A stretch of 39,125 nt of DNA from JAHJUB01 sp041653615 [NCBI: Candidatus Ratteibacteria bacterium] (GTDB lineage: Bacteria; Ratteibacteria; UBA8468; MWAK01), in the NCBI GenBank assembly GCA_041653615.1, contig JBAZEZ010000017.1, forward strand, positions 1 to 39,125, read 5' to 3'. Every line of letters begins with the position of its first letter. The stretch's first letter is position 1. Under the pieces are notes generated by a model. It searched no databases, was not told the origin of the DNA, and saw only the letters and a list, made by a program, of their open reading frames with translations. Shown here one piece after another: positions 25,346-33,684 of this stretch. A program made the translations under genes and the position numbers.

Positions 25346-25855
25346 ATGGGTATGAAATTAATCATTCGCTACCAAAAGAAAGGGCCGCTGCGTTTTATCT
25401 CGCATCTGGATATCGAGCGGTTCTGGCGCAGAGCGGTGCGCCGCGCCCTGCTTCCAGTGACAATCAGCGCCGGTTTTTCGCCGAAGGAAAAAATTGAGAT
25501 GGGTTATCCGCTTCCGGTGGGCTGCGAGAGCGAGGGGGAAGACCTGGTACTGGAAATGCTTGACCCGTTACCGATTCCAGCGGTGGCGGAACGCCTGAAT
25601 GCCGTGCTGCCGGAAGGAATCACGCTTGTTTCGGTGTTGCCTTATCAGGAGAAAGGGTCACTTTTTCACCGGACCTTCGGACTTTCCTATTTGGTTGACG
25701 ACAAGACAGTGACGCTGGCGGTTGAAAACGGACGGAGTCCGAAACTATGGGAATATTTGAGCCGGGAATTTAACCTTACCCAGGAGGAGGTTAAATTGTT
25801 CAAAGTAACCCGGATTGGGATACAATATAGTTCCGACTCGTCTTCATGCATATAA
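25346..25855 (+). CDS. DUF2344 / TIGR03936 family protein, C-terminus supplied by a repeat
   Basis: 169 residues. The start LIIRYQKKGPLRFISHLDIERFWRRAVRRALLPVTISAGFSPKEKIEMGYPLPVG is characteristic of TIGR03936 (DUF2344), usually encoded next to or fused with a YgiQ-like radical SAM protein and next to RNase G. Here RNase G follows but the radical SAM gene is absent. The family is normally somewhat longer; this copy stops inside palindromic element H, and the last nine residues (SSDSSSCI and the preceding Tyr) are repeat-encoded. It may be slightly truncated. A role in rRNA or ribosome-associated modification is only guessed from context. An alternative ATG lies at 25352. Confidence 0.8.
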   Translation: MGMKLIIRYQKKGPLRFISHLDIERFWRRAVRRALLPVTISAGFSPKEKIEMGYPLPVGCESEGEDLVLEMLDPLPIPAVAERLNAVLPEGITLVSVLPYQEKGSLFHRTFGLSYLVDDKTVTLAVENGRSPKLWEYLSREFNLTQEEVKLFKVTRIGIQYSSDSSSCI

Positions 25856-25953
25856 CTGCGTTAGCAGCGTCGCCAGCTTCTTCGGTGTACTTACATGCAC
25901 ACCTCATCGCCGGCTCCTCGCTGCCTTGCTCTATTTTTGAATACGAGTCGGAA
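25831..25953. repeat. Palindromic element, family H
   Basis: 123 bp bounded by ttccgactcgtcttc (25831-25845) and gaatacgagtcggaa (25939-25953), 14 of 15 complementary. Its left end contains the last codons of the DUF2344 gene. A related half-element occurs at 33531-33570 (attcgccttcattcatatag). Confidence 0.8.
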
Positions 25954-25979
25954 TAAAACTGAAGTTTAATATAAAAACT

Positions 25980-27485
25980 ATGGGTAAAACTATGAGTAGG
26001 ATAATAATTGACAGTGTTGGGTTTGAAACGCGGGCTGCCATTGTTGCTGCCGGCCGCCTGCAGTATTTCGAGGTGGAGCGGACCAACCGCCTGAGCCTTA
26101 CCGGCAACGTTTACAAAGGAAAGGTAATCCGGGTTCTGCCCAGTCTGAACGCCGCTTTTTTGAATACCGGAGAAGCCCGGGAAGCGTTCCTGCCGTTGAC
26201 CGACGTGGCGGATGATTCGCTTTACGGTGAAGACGCGGCCGAAGAATCGAAAGACGGGAAGAAACACTCGGCCCGGCGCCTGAAACTTAAGCCCGGGGAC
26301 CAGGTGTTAGTTCAGGTGGTTAAGGATGCCATCGGCACCAAAGGCCCTAAGATTACCGCCAACAATATCTCTATCGCCGGTTACCTGCTGGTGCTTTTGC
26401 CCCAGCAGCAGCGCCGGGGGGTTTCGCGGCGCATTACGGAACAGTCGGAACGGGACCGCCTGCTCAAGATAGCCTCTTCAGACATACCGGAAAATTTCGG
26501 TTTTATCATCCGGACTTCGGCTTCGGGCTGCCGCGAAAAGATACTTCGTTTGGAAATACACCGGCTGCTTTCGACCTGGGAAGAAATTTCCTTGGGTTTC
26601 AAGAGAAAGAATGGGCCGGTCCGCCTCCATTCCGAAATAGACCTTAGTGGCCGGATTCTGCGTGACCGTTACTCTCCGGAAGTGGAGGAAATTCTGGTTG
26701 ATTCTATTCCGCTTCTCAAGTCTTGCCGGCGCACGCTCGCCCTTTTCGGTGCTGACGCGCGGAAAGTTCATTTACACCAGGGTAAAGTGCCGCTTTTCAC
26801 TCATACCGGAGTGGAAGAGGGGATTAATAAAATCTTGAGCCGCAAAGTTGCCTTGGGCGGCGGCGGTTACATTATCATTGAGGAGACCGAAGCACTTTGC
26901 GCTGTTGACGTCAACAGCGGCCGGACTTCCGGAGAGGATTATCGCAGTATGGTTCTGCGCACCAACCTTTTAGCCGCCGAAGAGATTGCCTGGCAGTTAC
27001 GGTTGCGCAACCTGGGTGGTTTAATTGTGGTTGATTTTATCGATATGGACCGGCCTCAGGACCGCAAGCAGGTTCAGACGGTATTTGAAAAAGCGCTGGA
27101 GCCGGATAAGGCCAGAATTAAAGTACTCCGGTTTTCCAAATTTGGGTTGGTGGAGATGACCCGGCAGCGGATGCGCGAAAGTCTTCGGGATTATTTGGCG
27201 GACGACTGCCCGGTTTGCGCCGGAAGAGGCGTGGTTACTTCCAATGAAACGATAGCGGCTCAGTTACGTCGGAGTCTTCAGGCGGAGTTTAAGCCGATTC
27301 GCGGTCTCTTGGGTATTTATTCCCGGAAAAAGATAAATCTTCGGGTTTCCCCGCATTTTGGGGAATACCTGACCAAAAACTTCAACCTGATATTTCCGGA
27401 GCGTGTTTACAAGAACAGGATTAACCTGATTTCGGATACCGGTTTGTCTTCGGACCAATTTAAAATTGTAGTGGATGCCACCTAG
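25980..27485 (+). CDS. rng: Ribonuclease G / E family endoribonuclease
   Basis: Single-strand endoribonuclease acting in rRNA maturation and mRNA turnover. The 501 residues match RNase G (no long RNase E C-terminal scaffold). An S1 domain spans about 38-130 (GNVYKGKVIRVLPSLNAAFLNTG). The DNase I-like catalytic region carries the metal-binding aspartates in CAVDVNSGR (about 308) and LIVVDFIDMDRP (about 350). The zinc-link motif is DDCPVCAGRG (about 407-416), and the small domain follows. A second ATG at 25992 (MSRIIIDS) is an equally good start. No Shine-Dalgarno site is visible; repeat H lies just upstream. Confidence 0.96.
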   Translation: MGKTMSRIIIDSVGFETRAAIVAAGRLQYFEVERTNRLSLTGNVYKGKVIRVLPSLNAAFLNTGEAREAFLPLTDVADDSLYGEDAAEESKDGKKHSARRLKLKPGDQVLVQVVKDAIGTKGPKITANNISIAGYLLVLLPQQQRRGVSRRITEQSERDRLLKIASSDIPENFGFIIRTSASGCREKILRLEIHRLLSTWEEISLGFKRKNGPVRLHSEIDLSGRILRDRYSPEVEEILVDSIPLLKSCRRTLALFGADARKVHLHQGKVPLFTHTGVEEGINKILSRKVALGGGGYIIIEETEALCAVDVNSGRTSGEDYRSMVLRTNLLAAEEIAWQLRLRNLGGLIVVDFIDMDRPQDRKQVQTVFEKALEPDKARIKVLRFSKFGLVEMTRQRMRESLRDYLADDCPVCAGRGVVTSNETIAAQLRRSLQAEFKPIRGLLGIYSRKKINLRVSPHFGEYLTKNFNLIFPERVYKNRINLISDTGLSSDQFKIVVDAT

Positions 27486-27566
27486 ACCCGCCTTCGCGCG
27501 AGGCTATGGCGGGCAAAGCCTGCCTTCGCAAAGCGGATGCCTCTGGCATCCATGCTTCGGCGGGTA
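27486..27566. repeat. Palindromic element, family K (acccgcc ends)
   Basis: Ends acccgcc and ggcgggt are complementary, and the interior includes gatgcctctggcatc. It starts next to the rng stop codon and ends at the purine-rich ribosome-binding site of iolB. The open frame through it (from 27506) would add a repeat-encoded N-terminus to IolB but is not needed. Confidence 0.7.
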
Positions 27567-27580
27567 AGGGAGGGAGTTGC

Positions 27581-28372
27581 ATGGATTGGTTGAAAAGATG
27601 TTTGTTGCAGACAGGCGTTAATCGGGTTTTAACAAGCGGTTCAATGGGTCTTTCTTTCCTGGAGCTGGACATTATAGTTCTTAATCCGGGGGAAAGACAT
27701 CAAGAGAAACTGGAAAACAAGGAAGGAGTTTTAACGGTTCTTTCCGGGCGGGGCCGGGTGGAAATCTCCGGTTTGACGGCTGAAACGCTGGGTTCGCGCC
27801 GGGATGTTTTCAGCGGAAAGCCGGAAGGCGCTTATCTTGGTTCCGGAACTCTTTTTTCGGTTACCGCGGAAACAGTTCTGGATGCAGCCATATTCCGCTC
27901 GCCGGTTTCGCAGGTTCTGCCTTCTTATTTTATAAAGGAAGAAAAAGTTTACACGGATAAGAGAGGTGGCTCTAACTTCAGCCGTTTGGTAAACGATGTG
28001 GTCGGCATGAAGAGCCCCGCGGCCCGATTGATCGTCGGGGAAACAATCGGCGAAACCGGAAACTGGAGCAGTTATCCGCCGCACAAGCACGACCGGGACC
28101 GGATGCCGGAAGAAAGTCTTCTGGAAGAGGTTTATTTTTTCCGGTTTCGGCCGGAAAGTGGTTTTGGCTTGATGCGTATCTATACCGAAGACGGGAGCAT
28201 AGATCAGCCGATTGTGATTCGGCATAACGATTTGGTGTCGATTCCCAAGGGGTACCATCCGGTGGTGGCCGCGGCCGGTTACGAAGTATATTATTTGTGG
28301 GCGCTTGCCGGGCCGAAACGAGTGATGCGCGTGTACGAGGACCCGACGCATAGTTGGGTTAATAAAAAATAG
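27581..28372 (+). CDS. iolB: 5-deoxy-glucuronate isomerase-like protein
   Basis: IolB converts 5-deoxy-glucuronate to 2-deoxy-5-keto-gluconate in myo-inositol breakdown. From the ATG at 27581 (after aagggaggg) the product is 263 residues, the usual size. It is a double cupin: the C-terminal metal site is clear in NWSSYPPHKHDRD, LEEVYFFRF and SIPKGYHPVVAAAGYEVYYLWALAG, ending VYEDPTHSWV. No other iol gene is in the window, so either inositol catabolism is encoded elsewhere or the enzyme serves another sugar acid. The longer frame from 27506 crosses repeat K and was rejected. Confidence 0.88.
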   Translation: MDWLKRCLLQTGVNRVLTSGSMGLSFLELDIIVLNPGERHQEKLENKEGVLTVLSGRGRVEISGLTAETLGSRRDVFSGKPEGAYLGSGTLFSVTAETVLDAAIFRSPVSQVLPSYFIKEEKVYTDKRGGSNFSRLVNDVVGMKSPAARLIVGETIGETGNWSSYPPHKHDRDRMPEESLLEEVYFFRFRPESGFGLMRIYTEDGSIDQPIVIRHNDLVSIPKGYHPVVAAAGYEVYYLWALAGPKRVMRVYEDPTHSWVNKK

Positions 28373-28374
28373 AA

Positions 28375-28551
28375 GCTTTGGGTATCTGTTTCCTAAAACG
28401 CTCTGCGTGCCGGACAAAACTACGCAACTCAGAAACGAGCCTCTCCGTGTTCTCGCCTACAAAACAAGGCGAGCCCCGGATACTCATTCCCTCGTTTTGC
28501 TTGTTTTGTTTCCGTCACTTCGCGAAGTTTTTCGAACCAGACACCCGAAGC
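28375..28551. repeat. Palindromic element, family G, copy 2
   Basis: Left end gctttgggtatctgtttc is complementary, with three differences, to the right end gaaccagacacccgaagc. The interior matches the element at 8152-8309 in several blocks (gacaaaactacgcaactc, gagcctctccgtgttctc, cgttttgcttgttttgttt). It fills the gap between iolB and the HAD gene. Confidence 0.78.
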
Positions 28552-28573
28552 ATTACAGGATATAGCGCCGGGG

Positions 28574-29449
28574 ATGAATTTTAAAAGGAAGAAAGAATTT
28601 TTGGTGGCGGTGGATTCGGACGGTTCGGTTTTTCCGACGATGGATATTAAACAGAAGGAGTGCATCCATCCGGCAATCATGGACCGATGGGACCTCTGGA
28701 AGATTGAAAAAGAGGTGCGGATGGTTGCGGAATGGGTCAATCTCCATTCGGCCCATCGAGGGACCAACCGTTTTCTTGCCTTGAAAATGGTTTTTGATTA
28801 TCTCCGGGATATGCCGGAGGTGAAAGCGGAAGGCGCGGTTATCCGGCCGACTGAAGACCTGGGTGGTTTTCTCCGGTCCGGCCTGCCGATTAGCAACGAA
28901 GCGTTGATTGAATACGCGGCGGAGCACCCGGAACTTAATGATGTTCTGGACTGGAGCCGGTCGGTCAACAAGCGAATAGCGGAGCGGTGCCGGAAAATTC
29001 CGTCCTTTCCGTTTGTTCGGGAAAGTTTGGAAAAGTTGCGTGCCGCTTCTGATTTGGTGGTGGTATCGGCGACGCCCACCGAAACCCTTATTTCCGAGTG
29101 GCGGGAATCCGGTTTGGACCAGTTGGCGGATTCAATCGCCGGCCAGGAATTTGGCAGCAAGCAGGAACAACTGCGGATTTTTCGCGTCGGTGAATACGCG
29201 CCGGACCGGGTATTAATGATTGGTGACGCTCTCGGTGACTTGAAAGCGATGAAAGAGTTTGGCGGCCTTTTTTTTCCGATTAATCCGGGGCGGGAATCAT
29301 TATCCTGGAAACGGTTTTTCGATGAGTCTGTTAATCGTTTTTTGTCCGGTGCCTACGCCGGTACCTATGAGTCTTTTTTAATCAGGGAGTTTGAAACAAT
29401 TTTGACCGAAAAGCTAAATTGGACAATCCCCACCACCCGTCTTTGTTAA
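28574..29449 (+). CDS. HAD-superfamily hydrolase
   Basis: 291-residue predicted phosphatase. Motif I is VAVDSDGSV (Asp14, Asp16), motif II VVVSATPTE, motif III Lys in FGSKQEQL, and motif IV MIGDALGDLKAM. A helical cap domain lies between motifs I and II (about 25-150). The substrate is unknown; the neighbouring iolB suggests carbohydrate metabolism, while the next gene 33 bp downstream starts an exporter operon. No good ribosome-binding site is seen, only ccgggg. Confidence 0.82.
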   Translation: MNFKRKKEFLVAVDSDGSVFPTMDIKQKECIHPAIMDRWDLWKIEKEVRMVAEWVNLHSAHRGTNRFLALKMVFDYLRDMPEVKAEGAVIRPTEDLGGFLRSGLPISNEALIEYAAEHPELNDVLDWSRSVNKRIAERCRKIPSFPFVRESLEKLRAASDLVVVSATPTETLISEWRESGLDQLADSIAGQEFGSKQEQLRIFRVGEYAPDRVLMIGDALGDLKAMKEFGGLFFPINPGRESLSWKRFFDESVNRFLSGAYAGTYESFLIREFETILTEKLNWTIPTTRLC

Positions 29450-29482
29450 TCCCGCGATTAATCCCTCAGGAGGCATATCGCC

Positions 29483-30709
29483 ATGTGCGCAAAATTTAAG
29501 TGGCAGGAAGAGAAGGACGACGGAAAACCGGACTGGTCTGTCGATGGTTCCAGTTCCACGCGCGGAGAGAAGGCAGGAGTGGAGTTTAAGTCGACTACCT
29601 GGTGGGACCGCCACGGACGAAAGGCGCTTTTTTTACTGTTTTGGATTCTGGTCGGAATTGTGATTATTATCACGCTCTCTTTTCGTTTCACAAACAGAGT
29701 TAAGGCTGTCGGCACGGTGGAATCCAATAATCCCGTGTATATCAGCGCTCCGGTTGAGGGTACCCTGGAACTGGTTTCTGTCGCGGAAGGGCAGATGGTA
29801 AAGAAAGGAGAACTGCTTGCTAAAATCCGTCCGGATAATGCCGGGCCTTACCAGGACGTAGGGGTGGAAAAGTTTGATCTCGCCGGTCTTCAGAAAGAAC
29901 CGAAAAAAGCGCGGGAAAGAATAGCCATGCTTTCCGATAATCTGAACCGGTTGCGCCGGGAGGCGGAAATTTTCCGTAAGGGTGAATCTGAAATTCAAGC
30001 GGCTCAAGAAAAAATTCTGGCCGCTGAGGCTGAATACAAACAAGCGGTCAAAGATGAAGAAAGAGCGCGCAAGTTGTACCAGCAGGAAGCGACCAGCCAG
30101 GTGGAGTATGAGGACGTGGTGACCAGGATGGAAGTGGCGCGCGCAAACAGCGCCATAGCCAAAGCGCAGCGGGTAACGCTTCAGGACCAGCGGAGCATTA
30201 AAGAACAACAGTTATCAAGGGAGATTGAATCCACGGAAAGGGAGATTGTGCTTGAGAAAGGTACCCTGGGCCAGAGGCAATCGGAGTATTCACAAAAAAG
30301 AGCGATGCTTCAGGCGGCCAGGGACCAGGTCGGCCGCTTGGCTATTTTCGCGCCCCGGGACGGTCAAATCTTTCGTCAGGACAAAGAACTGGGTGAACAC
30401 GTAAAAAACGGGGACCTTCTTTTTGCTCTTGCGCCTGACCGGGAAATGGTTCTGATGGTTAAGGTTTCAACGGACGATTTGCCTAAGATACAAATCGGGC
30501 AGAAGGCGTTGATTTATCCCCGCAGTTTTTCCCAGCGCCTTTCCGGCGCCGGGGAGGGAAAAGTGGTTCAAAAAGGAACTTACGCCCGACCCCAAGGTCA
30601 GCAGGGTCAGGTTACCTATGTGCTGGTTAAGGTGCTGGTTGAAAAGAGCCGTTTTTTCCTGGTGCCCGGTTCTTCCGCGGACGTTGTGATTCTTACGGAT
30701 AATCGATGA
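29483..30709 (+). CDS. HlyD-type membrane fusion protein
   Basis: Periplasmic adaptor for an ABC exporter. 408 residues: a soluble N-terminal tail (1-49), one membrane helix (about 50-70, LFLLFWILVGIVIIITLSF), a first biotinyl-lipoyl half (VYISAPVEGTLELVSVAEGQMVKKGELLAKI), a long alpha-helical hairpin (about 125-280, heptad-rich), a second lipoyl half (LAIFAPRDGQIFRQDKELGEHVKNGDLLFALA) and a beta-barrel domain. An aggagg site precedes the ATG. The stop overlaps the start of the ABC gene (ATGA), so translational coupling is likely. Confidence 0.92.
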   Translation: MCAKFKWQEEKDDGKPDWSVDGSSSTRGEKAGVEFKSTTWWDRHGRKALFLLFWILVGIVIIITLSFRFTNRVKAVGTVESNNPVYISAPVEGTLELVSVAEGQMVKKGELLAKIRPDNAGPYQDVGVEKFDLAGLQKEPKKARERIAMLSDNLNRLRREAEIFRKGESEIQAAQEKILAAEAEYKQAVKDEERARKLYQQEATSQVEYEDVVTRMEVARANSAIAKAQRVTLQDQRSIKEQQLSREIESTEREIVLEKGTLGQRQSEYSQKRAMLQAARDQVGRLAIFAPRDGQIFRQDKELGEHVKNGDLLFALAPDREMVLMVKVSTDDLPKIQIGQKALIYPRSFSQRLSGAGEGKVVQKGTYARPQGQQGQVTYVLVKVLVEKSRFFLVPGSSADVVILTDNR

Positions 30710-32958
30710 AAGAGCCGTCCGGGGTTATGCCAACCCCTTTAATTCTGGCTTCAACCGATTGCATTCCTCAACTAATCCGGGAACGGTTGGAGGATGTAGT
30801 TCTTCACGGTGAGCCGATTCTGCTGGCGGCCGAAGCAGACCTTGACTCGTTCGGTCATATCCTGCCGGTCTGGCTGTTGGCTACCTCGAGCCATCTTGTC
30901 GTTGCTCCGGCGGTTCCTGAAATGCCGGTTAAGGGCCCTTACGATTACAAAGCAATCAGTGATTTTGATATTCACCCCTCAATCGGTTCCACTTCTTTAC
31001 GCCTTTTCCTGAAAGCCACGCCCGTCGAACTGGTCCGTTTCACTAACGAAAACCGGGAACGTTTTCAACGTGTTCTGGTACAGCTGAAGCGCTTGAAAGA
31101 GGGGTTGCCGATTCAGCAGGACGCGCTTTTTCTTCCGGACCCGCGTTTTTGTTCCAAGTGCGGTTTAATCCTGCCGGCAATCGGCGCGCCTTGCGCCCAC
31201 TGCGTTCAGCGCAAAGCCGCTTTCAGCCAGATGTTTTCCATGCTGGCGCCGTACCGCTGGACAATGCTGGGACTTTTCCTTCTGATGATGGTCGGGATTG
31301 CCCTGGACATGCTGCCGCCGCGCCTTACTAAAGTTCTGGTGGACGACGTTTTGACGACCCGTCAGCACGCCGACTGGCTTTTTTTTCTGGTGGCCACTCT
31401 GGCCGGAGCCGCGCTTCTGCGTCGCGGCATTGATATTGTTATTAACTGGTTGGCGCCCAAGGTCGGGACCGGCGTCACCAACGACATCCGCAAACGGCTG
31501 TTTCAGAAGCTGCAGGAGATGTCGGTGGCGTACTATGACCGGGTTTCGGTGGGCCATCTGATGAGCCGCATTACCAACGACGTGGAAGTTATGCACGGTT
31601 TCGTGATTCAGGTGACACAGGGATTCCTGGTGAACGTTTTTTTGACAATTGCCATCGGCGTTATGCTCTTTTCCATGAACGCCAAACTGGCGATTCTGGT
31701 CCTTATTCCCATTCCCTTCGTTTTTATCGGCACCCTATTTTTCTGGAAACGCATCTACCCCAATTATTACAAATACTGGGACAGCAACTCCAAGCTCGGT
31801 TCCATGCTCAATGGAGTCCTTTCCGGCATCCGGCTGGTGAAGGTATTCGGACAGGAGAAGCGGGAAACCGGGCGGTTTTTCAAGGCGGCCGATTACGTGC
31901 GCGAGACGCGCATTAAGGTGGATACCAAAGTCGGTATTTTTTCGCCTTTAATGGCCTATGTCTTCGGGCTGGGCGGTTTAATCGTCTGGTTCGTGGGCGG
32001 CCGCGACGTGCTGAACGGTACCGGTATAACCCTGGGAACGCTGATGGCGTTTTTGGGCTACATTGCAATGTTCTACGCGCCGTTGGGAAGTCTGGCGATG
32101 TTCTCCAACTGGGTGACGCAGTTTGCCACGGCCAGTCAGCGCATTTTTGAAATTTTAGACATGCCGTCTGAAGTCCAGGACGACCCGGACGCCATCGACT
32201 GCCCGTATATTTCCGGCGCGATTGAGATGGATGACGTCTGGTTCGGTTACGACCCGTACAATCCGGTTATCAAGGGTGTTTCCCTGAAGATTGAAGCCGG
32301 CGAGAAAATCGGTATCGTGGGCCGGAGCGGTTCGGGTAAGACCACGCTCGTCAACCTGCTCTGCCGCTTTTACGAAATTCAGCGGGGCGAAATTAAGATT
32401 GACGGCGTTTCAATACGGCGTTTCAAGCGGCCGGAAATCCTGCAGCATATCGGTCTGGTTCTCCAGGAGCCTTTTCTTTTCCGGGGTTCAATTAAAGATA
32501 ACATCGCTTACGGAATGCCCGACGCCACCTGGGAAGATATTCTTAACGCTTCCCGGGCCGCGAATTGTCACGATTTTATCATGAAACTTCCGGAAGGTTA
32601 CGACACCCAGTTGGGCGAGCGGGGCGCCGGTCTTTCCGGCGGTGAAAAGCAGCGATTGTCTATCGGCCGGGCGCTTTTGTTTAATCCCCGGATTTTGATT
32701 TTAGATGAGGCCACTTCCAGCGTGGATACGGAAAGTGAGCAGGAAATTCAGCGGGCGCTGCGGATTATCGGTGAAGGCCGGACGGTCATATCCATTGCGC
32801 ATCGGCTCTCCACGTTGAAGGATGCCGACCGTATCTACGTTATTGATTCCGGCCGACTGGCTGAGTTCGGTACCCACGAAGAATTGATGGAGCGGCAGGG
32901 TGTTTATTATAAACTGGTCAAGATTCAAACCGAACTGGCCAGCCTGGAGTTGGATTAA
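30706..32958 (+). CDS. ABC exporter with N-terminal extension and zinc ribbon
   Basis: 750 residues, longer than a standard half-transporter of about 580. Residues 1-145 form an extra, mostly beta domain of unknown function (possibly PH-like: ILLAAEADL, LLATSSHLVVA). It is followed by a CxxC...CxxC zinc ribbon (Cys149, 152, 163, 166). The membrane domain (about 178-470) has six helices. The nucleotide-binding domain shows Walker A VGRSGSGKTT (about 537-546), Q-loop GLVLQEPFLF, signature GLSGGEKQRLSIG and Walker B ILILDEATSSVD. This architecture followed by a DUF1854 gene matches the ABC transporter class that NCBI names in connection with cyanophycin metabolism; cyanophycin genes are not seen here. 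The substrate is unknown. Confidence 0.9.
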   Translation: MKEPSGVMPTPLILASTDCIPQLIRERLEDVVLHGEPILLAAEADLDSFGHILPVWLLATSSHLVVAPAVPEMPVKGPYDYKAISDFDIHPSIGSTSLRLFLKATPVELVRFTNENRERFQRVLVQLKRLKEGLPIQQDALFLPDPRFCSKCGLILPAIGAPCAHCVQRKAAFSQMFSMLAPYRWTMLGLFLLMMVGIALDMLPPRLTKVLVDDVLTTRQHADWLFFLVATLAGAALLRRGIDIVINWLAPKVGTGVTNDIRKRLFQKLQEMSVAYYDRVSVGHLMSRITNDVEVMHGFVIQVTQGFLVNVFLTIAIGVMLFSMNAKLAILVLIPIPFVFIGTLFFWKRIYPNYYKYWDSNSKLGSMLNGVLSGIRLVKVFGQEKRETGRFFKAADYVRETRIKVDTKVGIFSPLMAYVFGLGGLIVWFVGGRDVLNGTGITLGTLMAFLGYIAMFYAPLGSLAMFSNWVTQFATASQRIFEILDMPSEVQDDPDAIDCPYISGAIEMDDVWFGYDPYNPVIKGVSLKIEAGEKIGIVGRSGSGKTTLVNLLCRFYEIQRGEIKIDGVSIRRFKRPEILQHIGLVLQEPFLFRGSIKDNIAYGMPDATWEDILNASRAANCHDFIMKLPEGYDTQLGERGAGLSGGEKQRLSIGRALLFNPRILILDEATSSVDTESEQEIQRALRIIGEGRTVISIAHRLSTLKDADRIYVIDSGRLAEFGTHEELMERQGVYYKLVKIQTELASLELD

Positions 32959-32963
32959 ATAAT

Positions 32964-33527
32964 ATGGAAATTGATAACAAACCCATCGCGCTTAAGATTG
33001 AAGGTGTGGGCGTTAATTTTCTGACCCTGGGCCGGGTTGAGATTATTATGGGTTTCGATAATTTCCTATACGTGGTTTTGAAATCCGGCCCGGGAAAGGC
33101 GGAACCTACCTATCGGGGAGTTTTCGCCGCGCTCTGTTTTCCGGTTACCTGCCCGCATCAGTATGTTTCGTTGCGTTATATTGATAAAAGCGGGGAAGAG
33201 CGGGAAATCGGCGTTGTCCGCGACCCGTCTGAATTTCCGGCCGAAGTCCGCCGCTTAATCGCCGCCAGTCTTGCCAATTATTATTTTGAATTTGAAATTT
33301 CGCGAATTTTTAAGATTGAACTCCGCCACGGCCTGCTGATGTTTGACGTCGAGACTGACCACGGCCCCCGACAGTTTGAGATGTACTGGCGGGGCGACCG
33401 CGCCCAGAATTACGGCAAAGACGGTAAGGTATTGTTTGATATTTTTGAAAACCGGTATATTGTCCGCGACGTGAACAAGCTCTTACCGGACGAACGGGAA
33501 CTTTTCACCCGTTTCATCTACTGGTAA
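32964..33527 (+). CDS. DUF1854 family protein
   Basis: 187-residue soluble protein with no signal peptide. Its family pattern is visible: YRGVFAALCFPVTCPHQYVSLRYIDKSGEEREIGVV, then FPAEVRRLIAASLANYYFEFEISRI, FDVETDHGPRQFEMYWR, and a C-terminal ENRYIVRDVNKLLP. DUF1854 proteins accompany the long ABC exporter encoded 5 bp upstream, and their biochemical role is undefined. Together with the HlyD gene the three form a tight operon. Two GC-rich hairpins follow and may end transcription. Confidence 0.88.
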   Translation: MEIDNKPIALKIEGVGVNFLTLGRVEIIMGFDNFLYVVLKSGPGKAEPTYRGVFAALCFPVTCPHQYVSLRYIDKSGEEREIGVVRDPSEFPAEVRRLIAASLANYYFEFEISRIFKIELRHGLLMFDVETDHGPRQFEMYWRGDRAQNYGKDGKVLFDIFENRYIVRDVNKLLPDERELFTRFIYW

Positions 33528-33530
33528 TGC

Positions 33531-33623
33531 CGATTCGCCTTCATTCATATAGCATCGTTGGCTGCGTTGGAAGGGAGGGGCTGTGTCCCCTCCCGTGGGC
33601 GGGGATGTAACCCCGCCCCTACA
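33531..33623. repeat. Composite repeat: half family H plus two family C-type hairpins
   Basis: 33531-33570 resembles the left part of element H. It is followed by gggaggggctgtgtcccctccc (33573-33594) and a second hairpin gggcggggatgtaaccccgccc (33597-33618), ending ctacaattttt. The last stem with its T-run could act as a terminator for the exporter operon. Confidence 0.7.
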
Positions 33624-33644
33624 ATTTTTGCTCACCTTGTTGTA

Positions 33645-33674
33645 TTGACTATTTCTCCCTCTCTGCATTATAAT
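33645..33674 (+). promoter_or_regulatory. Promoter of pheA (near-leaderless)
   Basis: -35 ttgact (33645-33650), an 18-bp spacer and a perfect -10 tataat (33669-33674). The ATG at 33685 leaves a leader of about 4 bases and no Shine-Dalgarno site. Confidence 0.75.
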
Positions 33675-33684
33675 TTCCTTACTT

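Noticed and set aside
27506-27580. Extended N-terminus of IolB
   Set aside because: The extra codons come from repeat K, and a proper ribosome-binding site precedes the ATG at 27581.
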